Shown here: positions 46,926 to 59,309 of the stretch, one piece after another
Position numbering within the stretch: position 1 is the first letter of the stretch
Layout: every line of letters starts with the position of its first letter
Assembly (NCBI GenBank): GCA_029204225.1
Contig: CM055101.1
Location: 39,533,627 to 39,597,626, forward strand
Length of the DNA stretch: 64,000 nt
Direction: 5' to 3'
Source: Diphasiastrum complanatum
Lineage: Eukaryota; Streptophyta; Lycopodiopsida; Lycopodiales; Lycopodiaceae
Position numbers and translations under genes: made by a program
Notes under the pieces: model-generated
What the model saw: the letters and a program-made list of their open reading frames with translations, nothing else
Told to the model about the DNA's origin: nothing
Databases searched by the model: none

Positions 46926-48071
46926 TCAAATCAGAGTTACTTGTTCATAGCAGAGACATCCGAAAACAAGTAGGTGTTTCACACTTGGTTTGTAGTCGTA
47001 GTAGGCTTCAAACGGTGTCTTGGAATCAACTGCTTTAGTGCTAGAGTAATTTTGCAGATAGCAGGCCATAAAGATTGCTTCTGCCCAAAAGGTTTGAGAC
47101 AAATGAGTGTTGACTGTCATGGATCGTGCAGCTTCCAACAGTGTGTGGTTCTTCTGTTCAGCTACTCCGTGTTGTGGAGTATAGCTCGTAGTAAACTGAT
47201 GGTGCATGCCACATGAAGATAGGTAGTTCTTCATTTCATTTGATAAGTACTCTCCCCCTAAATCAGACCATAGGGTCTTGACTCTCTGACCAGTTTGATT
47301 CTCAGCATATTGCTTGAATTCTTTGAAGCAATTGAACACTTTTGACTTGTTCTTTATGAACATGAAATTGGGAGTAGTCATCAATGAATGTGATGAAATA
47401 CAAAGCTTGACCTAATGAAGGTACGCTCATAGGACCACATAAGTCACTGTGTATCAGTGACAAAATGGACTTCGCCCTTTTGACTTGTTCTCTTGAAAAT
47501 CTAGTTCTAGGTTGTTTCCCTTGTAAGCAACTTTCACAGACAGATTGATTAACAACGTTTATATTCATGTTCTTGACCATTTTGTTATGATGCATATACA
47601 AGATTGAACGCATGTTTAGATGACCTAATCTTTGATGCCATAAATTAGCATCTGAACAGCTCACAGAAAGTCAAAAATCGTGACTCAGTGTATACAAATT
47701 TCCTTCTATGTAAGCAGAAAGGATTTCTTTTGAATTCTCATCGAAAATAGTACATTGATTGGCAGTGAACATGGCTCTATAGTCCTGATCTGTGATCTTG
47801 ATAATAGACAATAGGTCTTGGGAAAATAAAGTACACCATTAAGCTGCCTAGTGACGTCATCAGGAAATCGTAGTCGAATTGAGCCTTGGCCTTCGACTTG
47901 ATGTGAACTGGAGTCACCAAAGAAGATAAACTTTGATTCTGTAGCTATGAGTGTAGAGAAGAGGTCTTTGCATGGCGTCATGTGGTGAGAAGCACCTGAA
48001 TCGAGATACCATTGATGGGCATCTCTACTGGGTTGATCTTGTACCATCAGTGCTTTATCATCATCTTGCAA
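46926..48071 (-). pseudogene. Protease and integrase of the 6.8-kb copia
   Basis: Protease (WYLDSGASHHMTPC, FFGDSSSHQV) lies at 48071-47706. The pre-integrase HHCC region (LWHQRLGHLNMRS, CESCLQGKQ) and the start of the integrase core (IHSDLCGPM, ITFIDDYSQF) are at 47664-47302. The rest of the core is at 47384-46926 (LWSDLGGEYLS, HGVAEQKNHTLLEA) in a shifted frame. The catalytic Asp residues and Glu are present, but the frame changes twice. Confidence 0.9.
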
Positions 48072-48226
48072 ACCTCTGACTGTGTCAGAGTTGCCTTCTT
48101 GCTGCTGCTACATCCTTTTTTTCGCTTCATTATGCTTGAGGATACGACAGTCTTTGATGTCGTGGTTGGTTTTTTTGTAGTATATGCAAAAAATGCTTGG
48201 TCTTGGACGGATTGACTGTGCTGCTG

Positions 48227-48895
48227 CTATTGTGATTGCGATGCTACTGGTTGTTTAGCCTTTGTCTTTTTATTTTTGAAGCCTTTCTTCTTCTTGGACT
48301 GCTGCTTGTTTGAGTAGAGTGCCATGGATTTGGTACTCGTTGTCGTAGACATGCTTTTCTTCCTAACTTCTTCTTGCAACAGACTTGCTGTCAATTTTTG
48401 GAGAGACAACGCAGGAGTATTGCTAAGAAGCAACACTAAATTATCGTAGGAGGATGGAAGACTGGCAAGAAGAGACATGGTAGAGTCTTCTTCTGAGATA
48501 GGCGAACCTATTGCAGCCAGTTGGTTTAACAACTGTTTGAACTCATTCAGATGGTCGCTTACTGAGATGCCTTTACTCATTTTGAGTGTCAGTACCTTCT
48601 TCCTCAAGAAGAGACGAGTGGAAACATCTGAGGTCTCGTAGATGCTTGTAAGTGTATCCCACGCTTCTTTGGAGGCGGTGCAATTGGATACAAGAGCGAT
48701 TTGAGTGTCTTTTAGGTTTAGAGATACAATGGCAAGAGCCTTGCCATCCTTTGCTTTCCAAGTTGGAAGTTGTTCAGGTTCTGTCAATTTGGCTATTGAA
48801 CCGTTTACGTATCCCCAAAGCTTCTTCTCGATCAAGATCATCCTCATCTTAAACTTCCACATGTGGAAGTCATCTCCATTGAATTTGTTGATCAA
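48227..48895 (-). CDS. Gag of the 6.8-kb copia (frame open, zinc knuckle degraded)
   Basis: 222 open codons start MINKFNGDDFHMWKFKM, a typical copia Gag opening (UBN2/DUF4219 type), with LSLQKLTASLLQEE near the end and a Lys-rich tail. The expected CCHC knuckle lies beyond the frame's end (minus strand about 48190-48120). It reads CIYYKK..H....C-like with the second Cys replaced by Tyr, and in another frame. The first ATG after the primer site is used. Confidence 0.82.
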   Translation of the reverse strand: MINKFNGDDFHMWKFKMRMILIEKKLWGYVNGSIAKLTEPEQLPTWKAKDGKALAIVSLNLKDTQIALVSNCTASKEAWDTLTSIYETSDVSTRLFLRKKVLTLKMSKGISVSDHLNEFKQLLNQLAAIGSPISEEDSTMSLLASLPSSYDNLVLLLSNTPALSLQKLTASLLQEEVRKKSMSTTTSTKSMALYSNKQQSKKKKGFKNKKTKAKQPVASQSQ

Positions 48896-49033
48896 GCGGA
48901 TCTCTAAGGTTGAACCTTACATTGTAATTGAGTAGCAGAGATAAAACACAAACTAAATGAATCACCTCTATAGAACCGAAAACGTATTAAGTTCTATTAT
49001 AAGTCCTAGACTCTAGTAATCCAATAAACATGT

Positions 49034-49046
49034 GGCTCTGATACCA
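49034..49046 (-). other. Primer-binding site of the 6.8-kb copia
   Basis: The complement of ggctctgatacca, initiator-Met tRNA type. It is flush with an LTR starting at 49047 if the ttagg duplication defines the borders. Confidence 0.9.
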
Positions 49047-50316
49047 CTTGTGGGCTCAACTGATACCACTTTGTGGGATGGATCGATGGAATATAAATTA
49101 TTAGTTCTGATACCACATCTGTTGACATTTTGAATTGATGTCAACTGATGAAACAAAAATTCTTAATAACATAATCGTGGATTACTTAGAGAATGGAGTT
49201 TATGAACTGTTCTTTTGTATTGAATCAGATTATTGATGTAGGAGTCTTAGACTGCCGTGAAAGAGATATTGTAGAAAATAATTAGGCATTTCAGATAGCC
49301 ATGCAATCCTCTAATACTGGTAACCTGGTATGAAGAGAATGTAGAATCAATTTAGGCATCAGAGACAACCATACAATTTTCTGATAATAGTGTTTGTGTA
49401 AGAGAAGTGAGAGTTATCATTCAACAAGAATGCAAAAGGATGTAGAACAATAGCGAATCTGTATAATGAAGTTGTAGTAACAACGATCAGATCACAATAC
49501 AATCACGTTGATAAGCGCGTGATCCTACTTACAGATTCAAAATAATTGCTAATGTTCTGAATATATATATATCTCTCTCTTTATGCTCACAAACTCTAAG
49601 GAGTCAGCTACTGAAAGACCCGTTCTGGTCGTTTGATCTCTGTTTGATGACTTATGACTTGTTATGACACTGATAACATCTTCAATCACTTATTTACATT
49701 TATAGCAACTAGAAGATCTTGTATTATTCTAGCTTTATATTTACAAGATTGCGGTGTTATTGGAGCATGAAGACGTACACAGTCTGTACATGGAATACTG
49801 TGTATTTATGCAGAGTGTCACCTGTGTAGTATCTCGTGTAAAACTGCAGTGTCGGGTTTTTTTGCCTTTTGTCGCCTGTCAGAAATTGCATGTAAAAATG
49901 CAGTGTTATTTTTTTGCCCTAATTGTCGCCTGTCAGAAACTGCATGTAAAAATGCAGTTTCGCTTTTTGCCCTAATTGTTGCCTGTCAGAAACGGCATGT
50001 AAAAATGCAGTGTCACATTTCTCACATTTTTCGCAAAAAACGTCACTTTTCTGGAAGTGCCTAAATGGCCCAAAAAAACAAGTTGCATAAGTGTCGCTAA
50101 ACACTTAGTGGCAAATTAAATAAAAAAGAAGCGACAGTGTCAGGTTTTTCGCTTGTGGAAAAACCTGAGTAAAAATGCAGACTGTTGCGACAATTAGTTC
50201 AAATATGCAAACTGTTGAAAAACAGTTCATTTTTTGCAGGTTTCATCTGAGAGAGTAAAAATCAGAAAAGGAAGAAGGGCCGTTGGAATGAGGAGGAGTT
50301 AGATTAAATTCCAACA
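49047..50316 (-). repeat. 5' LTR of the 6.8-kb copia
   Basis: Partner of 43522-44917. It contains the same three 53-bp hairpin units at about 49855-50010 and a TTTTTCGC...GCGA-like element near 50030. It ends ttccaaca on the plus strand, directly before ttagg. Confidence 0.88.
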
Positions 50317-50514
50317 TTAGGGGCATAAAAATCTAGTACCATTTCATGCAGGAGAAATTTTTCTCAAGACAAGTGATTCTTCAATACTGCTCCACAACAA
50401 AAATGATTGCAAACATATTCACCAAAGCGCTTCCCAGGATCAAGCATCAAAAGTTTTTCAGCATGCTAAACCTGACGAAGACACCAAGGCACCAACCGTG
50501 ACCTTAAGAGAGAC
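50317..50514 (+). pseudogene. Decayed copia, last part of RNase H
   Basis: This resumes the copia cut at 43521. Across small frameshifts it shows the family's C-terminal pattern (a basic HFxxE-like segment, then an FTKAL-type segment and a terminal KxxFSMLNL-like stretch). It ends with cttaagagagac, a purine tract, right before TGTTGAAAATT. Confidence 0.75.
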
Positions 50515-52020
50515 TGTTGAAAATTAAACTCACAATCTTCTCCTTGGTGATATTATTTTCATTTCAAGATTTGTTCCTGCACATTTATTGATCATTGACG
50601 TAGGGTAAGATGCAACCTCCTTTGGTTCTATGTTTGCTCATTCTATACCTACATGAATTACATAAATCAGACATCCAAGCTATTCGAAGGATGACTATGT
50701 CAAACTTTCGGCTGATCTTCATCCATGGATTAAAGACTAAATGGTAACCAATCCTATTCTTCTCACATTCGAATGTCAAGTTCAAGAATTTGAAGAACAT
50801 TGAAGACCTGGCCATCTTCAACGACTTCAACAAATCAGACTTTTCTATCAGTCTGCAAAAATATATTGTCTTTGTAACAGTTTGTAGAAATGAACTGATT
50901 GTCGCACAATATTTCTGACAAAGTGACTATTTTCAAACAGTTTGAAGAAATGAACTGTTTGTCAGCTTTTTCGCATTTCTCCAAAATGCGACAATTCAGT
51001 CCACTTCACCAAATGAACTGTTTGTCGACTTTATCGCATTTTCTCGAAAAATGTGACAATTTTTTGATAGTGACTGTGAAGGTTTTAACATGTGTGAACT
51101 TCACCACACACCTTACAGGATCTTACTGAGATGTTGTGATTGCACATGAATGATCAATAAACAGATTACATGAAAAATCCAAGGCAAGAGCACAATAGCA
51201 TACCACAGACTCAAGGCAAGAGCACGATAGCATACCACAGACTCAAAAAACTCTCTTTTTACTATGAGAGATAAGCATCCGAAATAATTCTAAGTGCTCA
51301 CTATTGGAAAAACAAGCTGCTCTCGGGTAGAGAGATAAAATGAAGCCAAAAAAATCGGGTAGAGAGAGAATGTTGAAAGCCTCATCAAAATCTCAATATT
51401 CACAACATGGCAAATTAGCCAAGAATTGGCTACATCAAGAGGCTCAAGTTCCTAGGTGGATTTCCAAGTGTACAATGCTTGATCCACATCATTTAGTTAA
51501 CTCTACTAACATAGATCCACATCTCAAAGTACATGCATGAAGTGGCAAAAGTTGCATATATGTTTCCTAGACAAATGCAGATTTTTCCTAGTTACATTCC
51601 ACCTAACTTTGCATGCTATCAACTTTTGTGCATGTCAACAAATGTAGATCTACCTAACTCAAACTCGACCTATTCTAGAAGGATATGTGCTCAATTCACA
51701 TTCCTTTATGTACAATAAAATATACAAAGAAACAACATGAGCATAGCCCCCCTGATCAACATATGAAAATATTTTTTACCATTCTTCACAGTGACTTCTT
51801 TTCAAATAATTCAAAGAAGTAAATTATTTGTGGCTTTTTTGCATTTTCCCAAAAAATGCAACAGTTCAATCTACTTGAAAGATCGATAGTTTTTACTACT
51901 TCGGCAAAATGCGAAGTATGCGGCAGTTGGTTCTACTTCAAAGTTCAACGTTCCATTCACTTCCGGAAAACCCCAAAAAATGTGAAGTGAGAGACCGAAG
52001 TGAGAGAAGAAATGCGACTT
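50515..52020 (+). repeat. LTR-like remnant with hairpin units and a 34-bp tandem repeat
   Basis: It begins TGTTGAAAATTAAAC as a 3' LTR should. Hairpins of the TCGCATTT...AAAATGCGA type occur at 50971-50991 and, degenerate, at 51031-51057 and 51838-51860. A 34-bp unit (caaggcaagagcac.atagcataccacagactc) is repeated at about 51179-51243. 51785-52015 matches 35215-35530. The LTR end could not be fixed, and more than one element may be merged here. Confidence 0.5.
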
Positions 52021-52739
<719 letters not shown>

Positions 52740-52949
52740 CATATGAGTATGCTTCTTTTACATTAGATACTGGATGATCCTAACAAGACTTTTTAGCAAA
52801 GGCTTATTTATCCCTTTTTCTTCTTCAAGGCATCTAGATACCAACCATAAATAATGTCTAGTGTTGTGGAGGCAGCTATTTGCAATTGTCATTCACACTC
52901 CCAAGGCAAGTAGTCTTTAAGTTCTTGGTTCTCCCATGGTCGGAGATAC

Positions 52950-53527
52950 TTCACACGTGTGAACCAGGCCACAATGTTTTTATTTACTGTATTTTTTCAG
53001 TACGATGAAGTGTCAAACTTCATACCCTTCAAAATGAGACCATTTTGATGTATTTTGGTCATATAAGCCATTTTTAGCTATTTTTCCTATATAGGGAATA
53101 TCTAGGGTCAAGTACCTTCTAGAGAGAGGAGAGAGAGTCATCTTCCTCATCCATAAATAGTAGGGAAGTCGTGGAGAACAGGTTGGAGAAACCTTTTGTA
53201 TGCTTCATTGAGATCAATAGATCATTGTCATTGTTTCTTCCTCCATTGAGAGCATTGTTGTGTGTATTGTCTTCAAGCTATTGTGTATGATCTTAGGTGC
53301 TTTCCAAAAGTGGTAGGCTGATGTATTATGGACTGTATAATGCTATTTTGGGCCGCACTTGATGTTTATGGAAGTTTCCATTTGTGATAAATGCTTTTTG
53401 ATCAAGTTCTTTGCATTCTAGGTAGCATAGAATGTGTTGCCAATTCCTAGCTTATGTAGTTTGGAGTGCAAGCATTCAAGCCAATGATCTTGGAGTTTAG
53501 ATCCACTTAGGATCTGTATTTTTCACA
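52950..53527 (+). repeat. 5' LTR of the young copia, lacking its first 77 bp
   Basis: It starts within ttcacacgtgtgaacc and ends tttttcaca directly before the primer site. CTATATAGG near 53088-53096 is a possible TATA box. The missing U3 start may hold upstream promoter elements. Confidence 0.88.
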
Positions 53528-53540
53528 TGGTATCAGAGCT
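53528..53540 (+). other. Primer-binding site of the young copia
   Basis: TGGTATCAGAGCT is flush with the LTR end, initiator-Met tRNA type. Confidence 0.95.
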
Positions 53541-54699
53541 GGTTGGCTTCTATTTACAGTAAGTATTCCATTTTTGGTGATATTTGGATGTTTGATCAAG
53601 TTCTAGCATGATTTTGCATTGCTTTGTTGATCAAATCTTACTAACCTTTGTTTTGTGAGTTGAACTTGTGGATCAAAAGCATATTTCAGGTCTATTGAAG
53701 ATCAGAGACTGAAAAGAAACTATTTTGGATCAGATCATAACACCTAATCATTTGTGATTGTGAGGCTTGTGCATATTCAATACTAACAATGTTCTTTTCA
53801 ATCCTATTGTTGACAATCTCCATTCTTGGATGAACACTCTCCTTAAGTGGATGAAACTTCTCCTTAAGTGGATGACAAATGCTCTTTTGAGTGAGTTGTA
53901 ATTCTCCTAAAGGCTGAGCAAAGCTCCCATTTGGATGAAAGATCCCCTTTTTTGGGTGAACATATTGTAAGCTCCATTGTGAAGAGCATATTGTAAAGAT
54001 TGTCATCAATTTTGGCATAAATTTTGGTGTACTTTGTTGAGCATGTAAGTAACTCTCCTTATGTAATTTGATTGGAGCATTTGCTGGAAGGTGTTAACCA
54101 TTATGCAAGTGTGTTTTCAGGTTCTTAACAGGTTGAGGAACATTCTCATGTGAAGTGATCTTAGATCTACATCTAAACACCAAGATTTGACAAGATAGTG
54201 AAGCTAGTCTTGTGATTCACTAAGTGTGCTCATTCATTCACCTCTAAATCTTGTATTTATCACTTGCTGGAGTTTATAAACTTTTAGAAGTGTGGTTTAC
54301 ATGTGGTTTTACAGGTTGAATCAATATCTTAGTGTGTTGATCATATGTTGATCAAGTTTGTTCATTACTAGGTAATCTTGGCATCCTAGTTTTGGGTATT
54401 TTCTAAGAATGCAAGTAACTCTTCACACCATAACTTGATTTGGTCACTTGCTGGAAAGTTTGAGAGCTTAAGCAAGAGTGTGTTCAGGTTGGTTTGATTT
54501 TGTAATCCATTCTTAGTGTGTGCAAAGTGTTGCATGTGTTTCAATCTTCCTTTCTATGCTTGGAAACCATCTAGGTTCAAGATAGAAGTGTTTTAGGGTC
54601 CTAAATCTTCATAGATCTCTTTATCTATCATTTGTTGAGAGAAAAGTGAGTGCTAAGTGCTTTAGGACAAAACCTAAAAGTTGAAGAAACATTAGAATC

Positions 54700-57600
54700 A
54701 TGGCTTCCAATGGTGGGATCATGCTAGAGTCTAGTGAAAGGTTGAGTTCATCAAACTACTCTACTTGGAAAGTGAGGATGGAGTCCTTACTTGAGTTGAA
54801 TGAACTCATGGACATAGTTGCAGAAATTGAAGAGAGACCTCTCACACTTCAAGAGCAACAAAGGTTTGATAAGAAGGCCAAAAGGGCTCTTCATATCATT
54901 AAAATGAATGTTACAAATGAACTTCTCAAGGAAGTTGGAAAGTGTCAAAGTGCAAGTGAGGCATGGAATGCCTTAAAGAAGCTCTTTGAATCAAAGTCCA
55001 CATCTAGGGTATTGACCCTAAGGAGACAAATATTTTCTAGTAGGCAAAGAGAGGGTGAAAGTGCTCATGCATTTATCTTGAGAGTTAAGTCCCTAAGTGA
55101 TGATTTAGCATGCATTGATGAGAACATAAAAGATGGTGAAATAGTCCAAGTTATGTTGAATGGTTTGCTAAATGAACATGCTAACCTTGTGCAAAGTTTT
55201 GCCATTCAAAGAGTCTTGCCAAGTGTGGTTGACTTGCAAGAAATCTTATTGGCTGAAGAACATAGGTTGCAATCAAAGCTTGATGGTGCATCCTTGCAAG
55301 GTGGAGGTGAAGAGGCTTTCTTCACAAAAGGCAAATTCAAGGGCAAAGGTAAAGGCAAAGGGAAATGGTCCAAAGGTGGTAACTTTGATCATGATGATCA
55401 CTCTTCCTCTTCCTCTTCTACTAAGAACAATAAGTCAAAGTTCAAGTGCTTTTATTGTGGGATAAAAGGTCATTTTGCAAATGAATGTTATAAGAAGAAA
55501 AGAGAGCAAGGAGAGAGGCAAGGAAATCTTACAATAGATGAGGAAGAACATAACACATGTGAATCACTTGTTATGACTTCAAGTTTGTTAGCCAACATAG
55601 ATGATAATGATCCTTGGTGGATTGATAGTGGAGCCTCATCTCACATGACAAGACATAAGGAATACTTTACATCCTTATTGTCTTATGAGGGAGAAGGTAA
55701 CATCATCTACACTGCAAATGATGGTCAATGTGACATCAAAGGCATAGGCACTATTCCTATTTCCCTTTCAACAAATAGGAAAGCAAATCTTGAAAATGTC
55801 TTGTACATTCCTTCAATCACTAAGAATTTGCTTAGTGTAAGTCAAATGATTGACAAAGGACTTGATGTGGAGTTCATTGGAGATGCATGTTTGATAAGTA
55901 AATGTGGATCCTTGATTGCTCAAGGTAGGAGGCATGGTAAACTTTTCAAGCTTGATGCATGTGTGATCTCTAATCATGAAGGATGTATGGCTAGGGAGCA
56001 ATTGACAAACCAAGAAGTTTGGCACAAGAGGTTGGGCCATCCCAACTTCAAATCTTTGGAGGTAATGGCAAAGAAAGAGCTTGTTCTTGGTCTCCCTAAA
56101 AGTCTTGTTGCAAACAATAGTGTTTGTGAACATTGTGCCTTGTCCAAATCTCATAGACTTGCTTATTCTAGATCTACTTCTAGATCTAAAGAAGCTTTTC
56201 AACTTGTGCATTCTGATATTCATTCTTCTAGTACAACTAGCAATGGTGGGGCAAAGATGTATGCAACTTTCATTGATGACTTTAGTAGGTATACTTGGAT
56301 CTATCTTCTTAAAAGTAAGGATGAAGTGTTTGCTGCATTTGTCAAGTTCAAGAATGAAATGGAAAACCAATTCAATACAAAGATCAAATGCTTAAGATCT
56401 GATAATGGAGGGGAATACACCTCAAATAGGTTCAAAGACTTTTGTATAGCACATGGGATTAAGAGGGAGATGTCTAGTCCTAGGACTCCACAACAGAATG
56501 GAGTGGCCGAGAGGAAGAATAGAACCCTTTGTGAATGTGCCAAGGCAATGAGACTACATGCTAATCTTGCTAAGTCTTTTTGGGGGGAAGCTTTAGCATG
56601 TGCTAACTATCTATGTAATAGATGGACAAGTGCTTCCTTGGATGGTAAAACTCCTCATGAGGTTCTTTATGGTAGAAGGCCGAGTGTCAAGCATTGTAGG
56701 ATCTTTGGATGTACATGTTTTGTCAATATCACACTTGATGATAGAACTAAAGAAGATCCTTCATCAAAGAAGGGTGTGTTTGTTGGCTATAGTGAAGTAA
56801 GCAAGGCTTACAAAGTGTACATTCCTTCTACAAAGAAAGTTGTCATAAGTAGGGATGTCATCTTTCATGAAGAGAATGTTTCCAATGTTGTTGATGTTGA
56901 TGTTGATGTGCCTACTAATCATCATGATGTGCAAGATGTCTTGGATGAAGATGGAGATGCCACTCCAAAGCAAACTTCAAGGAAGACTCAAAGGCAAAGG
57001 GCTAAGCCATCAAGGCTAACCTATGATGAAAAAGGAAAGCAAGTGGTGGACAACTCTAACTTTGCTTTTCTTACCTCTTTTGATGAACCAACTTGTGTAG
57101 GTGAAGCAATTCAAAAGAAGGAATGGATCCAAGCCATGGATCATGAGCATCAAGCACTCATCAAAAGCAACACATGGAGGTTGGTAAAGCTTCCAAAGGA
57201 CAAGAAGGCAATTGGTTGTAAGTGGATCTTCAAGATCAAGACAAATCAAGATGGATCAATCAACAAGTACAAGGCAAGGTTGGTGGCAAAGGGGTATGCT
57301 CAAGAATATGGTATTGACTATGATGAGACCTTTGCACCCGTGGCAAAGATGGTAACTATTCGAATCCTAATCTCTCTTGCAACTCTTTATGATTGGGATA
57401 TGTGGCAAATGGATGTTACTAATGCCTTCTTGAATGGTGATCTTGAAGAAGATATTTACATGGAGCAACCCGAGGGCTATGTTTCACATGATGAGCCTAA
57501 TCATGTGTGCTATCTCCAAAAGAGTTTGTATGGGCTAAAGCAAGCACCAAGGAGTTGGTATGCTAAGCTCAATTCCTTCTTACTTTCTCAAAACTTTGTT

Positions 57601-58653
57601 ATGAGTGAGTATGATCATTCTCTCTACTTTAGATTGAATGAAAATGATATCACTTTACTTTTGATCTATGTTGATGACATTATCTTAAGTGGTGGTAACA
57701 ATCTAGATATAGATGAAATCAAGATGGCACTCAAAAGAGAGTTTGAAATTCAAGATCTTGGTAAACTTCATTATATCTTAGGAATAGAGATTATTAGAAC
57801 TTCTAAATCTACATTCATATGTCAAGAAAAGTATGTTAACTCTATTCTAAAAAGGTTTCATATGGAAGATTGTAAAGTTGTTTCTACTCCTATGGAATCA
57901 AATGTAAAGCTAACTACAAGAAGTAATGAAAGATCCTTCAAGGACATTACTCTCTATAGAAAGCTAATAGGATCTCTTATATGGTTAACCATCACAAGAC
58001 CTGATCTAAGCTTTGTGGTTGGTAAACTAAGTCAATTTATGCAAGATCCTAGTGAGGCTCATTGGAAGCTAGGAAAGAGAGTACTTAGATACATCTCGGG
58101 ATCTAGAGATTTTGGCATCTTGTATGGAGGTACTACACCTAACCTTTGTGGATTTTCAGATTCAGATTTTGCAGGTGATCAAATGGATAGGAAGTCAACA
58201 AGTGCCTTTGCAATCTATCTTGGAGATGGAGTGGTCTCATGGCTATCAAAGAAGCAACCAACTATCTCTCTATCTTCCACCGAAGCCGAGTACAAGGCAT
58301 TAACAACATGCACCAAGGAGATTCTTTGGATCAAGAGGATGTTATTGGATCTTCACTTGCTGGAACCAGAGAAGACTCCAATCATACTTTGTGATAACCT
58401 TTCAGCCCAAAGCTTGGCAAGCAATCCTGTTTTTCATGCAAGGAGCAAGCACATTGAGATTGCTCACCATTTTGTCAGAGATCAAGTCATTGCCAAAGAG
58501 GTGGAGCTTCAACATGTCTCTTCAAAGGAGTGTGTGGCTGATATCTTCACCAAACCATTGGGAAAGGACCTATATTTAATGCATAGATCTAATCTTGGAA
58601 TGTGCTCAAAGACTATGTTGAAACTAGCATCCAATGTTGAAGAGGGAGTGTGA
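54700..58653 (+). CDS. Intact copia Gag-Pol polyprotein
   Basis: 1317 residues without interruption. Gag (UBN2-type) covers about 10-230. A Gly/Lys-rich basic stretch leads to a CCHC knuckle CFYCGIKGHFANEC at about 250-263. The protease site is DSGAS at Asp309. The GAG-pre-integrase HHCC region is near 445-480. The integrase core has Asp506, Asp568 and Glu604, a correct D-D-35-E spacing. RT has DVTNAFLNGDLEEDIYM, YGLKQAPRSWY and the catalytic YVDD at 990-993. RNase H has SDSDFAGDQMDRKSTSAF (about 1152), TEAEYKAL and a final ADIFTKPLGK. All catalytic residues I can check are present, unlike the other three copia RTs here. The ATG is the first after the leader and fits the usual copia N-terminus (SSNYSTWKVRME). 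Confidence 0.96.
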   Translation: MASNGGIMLESSERLSSSNYSTWKVRMESLLELNELMDIVAEIEERPLTLQEQQRFDKKAKRALHIIKMNVTNELLKEVGKCQSASEAWNALKKLFESKSTSRVLTLRRQIFSSRQREGESAHAFILRVKSLSDDLACIDENIKDGEIVQVMLNGLLNEHANLVQSFAIQRVLPSVVDLQEILLAEEHRLQSKLDGASLQGGGEEAFFTKGKFKGKGKGKGKWSKGGNFDHDDHSSSSSSTKNNKSKFKCFYCGIKGHFANECYKKKREQGERQGNLTIDEEEHNTCESLVMTSSLLANIDDNDPWWIDSGASSHMTRHKEYFTSLLSYEGEGNIIYTANDGQCDIKGIGTIPISLSTNRKANLENVLYIPSITKNLLSVSQMIDKGLDVEFIGDACLISKCGSLIAQGRRHGKLFKLDACVISNHEGCMAREQLTNQEVWHKRLGHPNFKSLEVMAKKELVLGLPKSLVANNSVCEHCALSKSHRLAYSRSTSRSKEAFQLVHSDIHSSSTTSNGGAKMYATFIDDFSRYTWIYLLKSKDEVFAAFVKFKNEMENQFNTKIKCLRSDNGGEYTSNRFKDFCIAHGIKREMSSPRTPQQNGVAERKNRTLCECAKAMRLHANLAKSFWGEALACANYLCNRWTSASLDGKTPHEVLYGRRPSVKHCRIFGCTCFVNITLDDRTKEDPSSKKGVFVGYSEVSKAYKVYIPSTKKVVISRDVIFHEENVSNVVDVDVDVPTNHHDVQDVLDEDGDATPKQTSRKTQRQRAKPSRLTYDEKGKQVVDNSNFAFLTSFDEPTCVGEAIQKKEWIQAMDHEHQALIKSNTWRLVKLPKDKKAIGCKWIFKIKTNQDGSINKYKARLVAKGYAQEYGIDYDETFAPVAKMVTIRILISLATLYDWDMWQMDVTNAFLNGDLEEDIYMEQPEGYVSHDEPNHVCYLQKSLYGLKQAPRSWYAKLNSFLLSQNFVMSEYDHSLYFRLNENDITLLLIYVDDIILSGGNNLDIDEIKMALKREFEIQDLGKLHYILGIEIIRTSKSTFICQEKYVNSILKRFHMEDCKVVSTPMESNVKLTTRSNERSFKDITLYRKLIGSLIWLTITRPDLSFVVGKLSQFMQDPSEAHWKLGKRVLRYISGSRDFGILYGGTTPNLCGFSDSDFAGDQMDRKSTSAFAIYLGDGVVSWLSKKQPTISLSSTEAEYKALTTCTKEILWIKRMLLDLHLLEPEKTPIILCDNLSAQSLASNPVFHARSKHIEIAHHFVRDQVIAKEVELQHVSSKECVADIFTKPLGKDLYLMHRSNLGMCSKTMLKLASNVEEGV

Positions 58654-59303
58654 AAATTGTCAACATTTCCTAGCTAGTTTGAGGCCTAAATTGGCTAAAA
58701 TTGTAAATAGTTTTGGTTCTGGAGTTTCACACGTGTGAACCAGGCCACAATGTTTTTATTTACTGTATTTTTTCAGTATGATGAAGTGTCAAACTTCATA
58801 CCCTTCAAAATGAGACCATTTTGATGTATTTTGGTCATATAAGCCATTTTTAGCTATTTTTCCTATATAGGGAATATCTAGGGTCAAGTACCTTCTAGAG
58901 AGAGGAGAGAGAGTCATCTTCCTCATCCATAAATAGTAGGGAAGTCGTGGAGAACAGGTTGGAGAAACCTTTTGTATGCTTCATTGAGATCAATAGATCA
59001 TTGTCATTGTTTCTTCCTCCATTGAGAGCATTGTTGTGTGTATTGTCTTCAAGCTATTGTGTATGATCTTAGGTGCTTTCCAAAAGTGGTAGGCTGATGT
59101 ATTATGGACTGTATAATGCTATTTTGGGCCGCACTTGATGTTTATGGAAGTTTCCATTTGTGATAAATGCTTTTTGATCAAGTTCTTTGCATTCTAGGTA
59201 GCATAGAATGTGTTGCCAATTCCTAGCTTATGTAGTTTGGAGTGCAAGCATTCAAGCCAATGATCTTGGAGTTTAGATCCACTTAGGATCTGTATTTTTC
59301 ACA
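58649..59303 (+). repeat. 3' LTR of the young copia
   Basis: 655 bp from TGTGAAAATTG, following gaagagggag, to TTTTTCACA. It overlaps the last codons of the polyprotein by a few bases. CACACGTGTG is at 58728-58737. Confidence 0.92.
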
Positions 59304-59309
59304 AAATGC

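Larger units (their letters stand above)
52950..59303 (+). mobile_element. Young copia retrotransposon with intact polyprotein
   Basis: The 5' LTR portion 52950-53527 and its counterpart 58726-59303 (578 bp each) differ by eye at a single base (cagtacgatg versus cagtatgatg). Between them lie an iMet primer site, a 1.2-kb leader and one 1317-codon frame, followed by a purine tract. The first 77 bp of the 3' LTR (58649-58725) have no counterpart at the 5' end, where unrelated sequence abuts 52950. The element looks recent and coding-competent, but its 5' end is truncated, so a target duplication cannot be checked. It lies in opposite orientation to the ORF region at 59310-60522 and interrupts it. 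Confidence 0.92.

Noticed and set aside
58112..58579. Short plus-strand frames inside the intact copia
   Set aside because: Alternative-frame shadows of the RNase H coding sequence.
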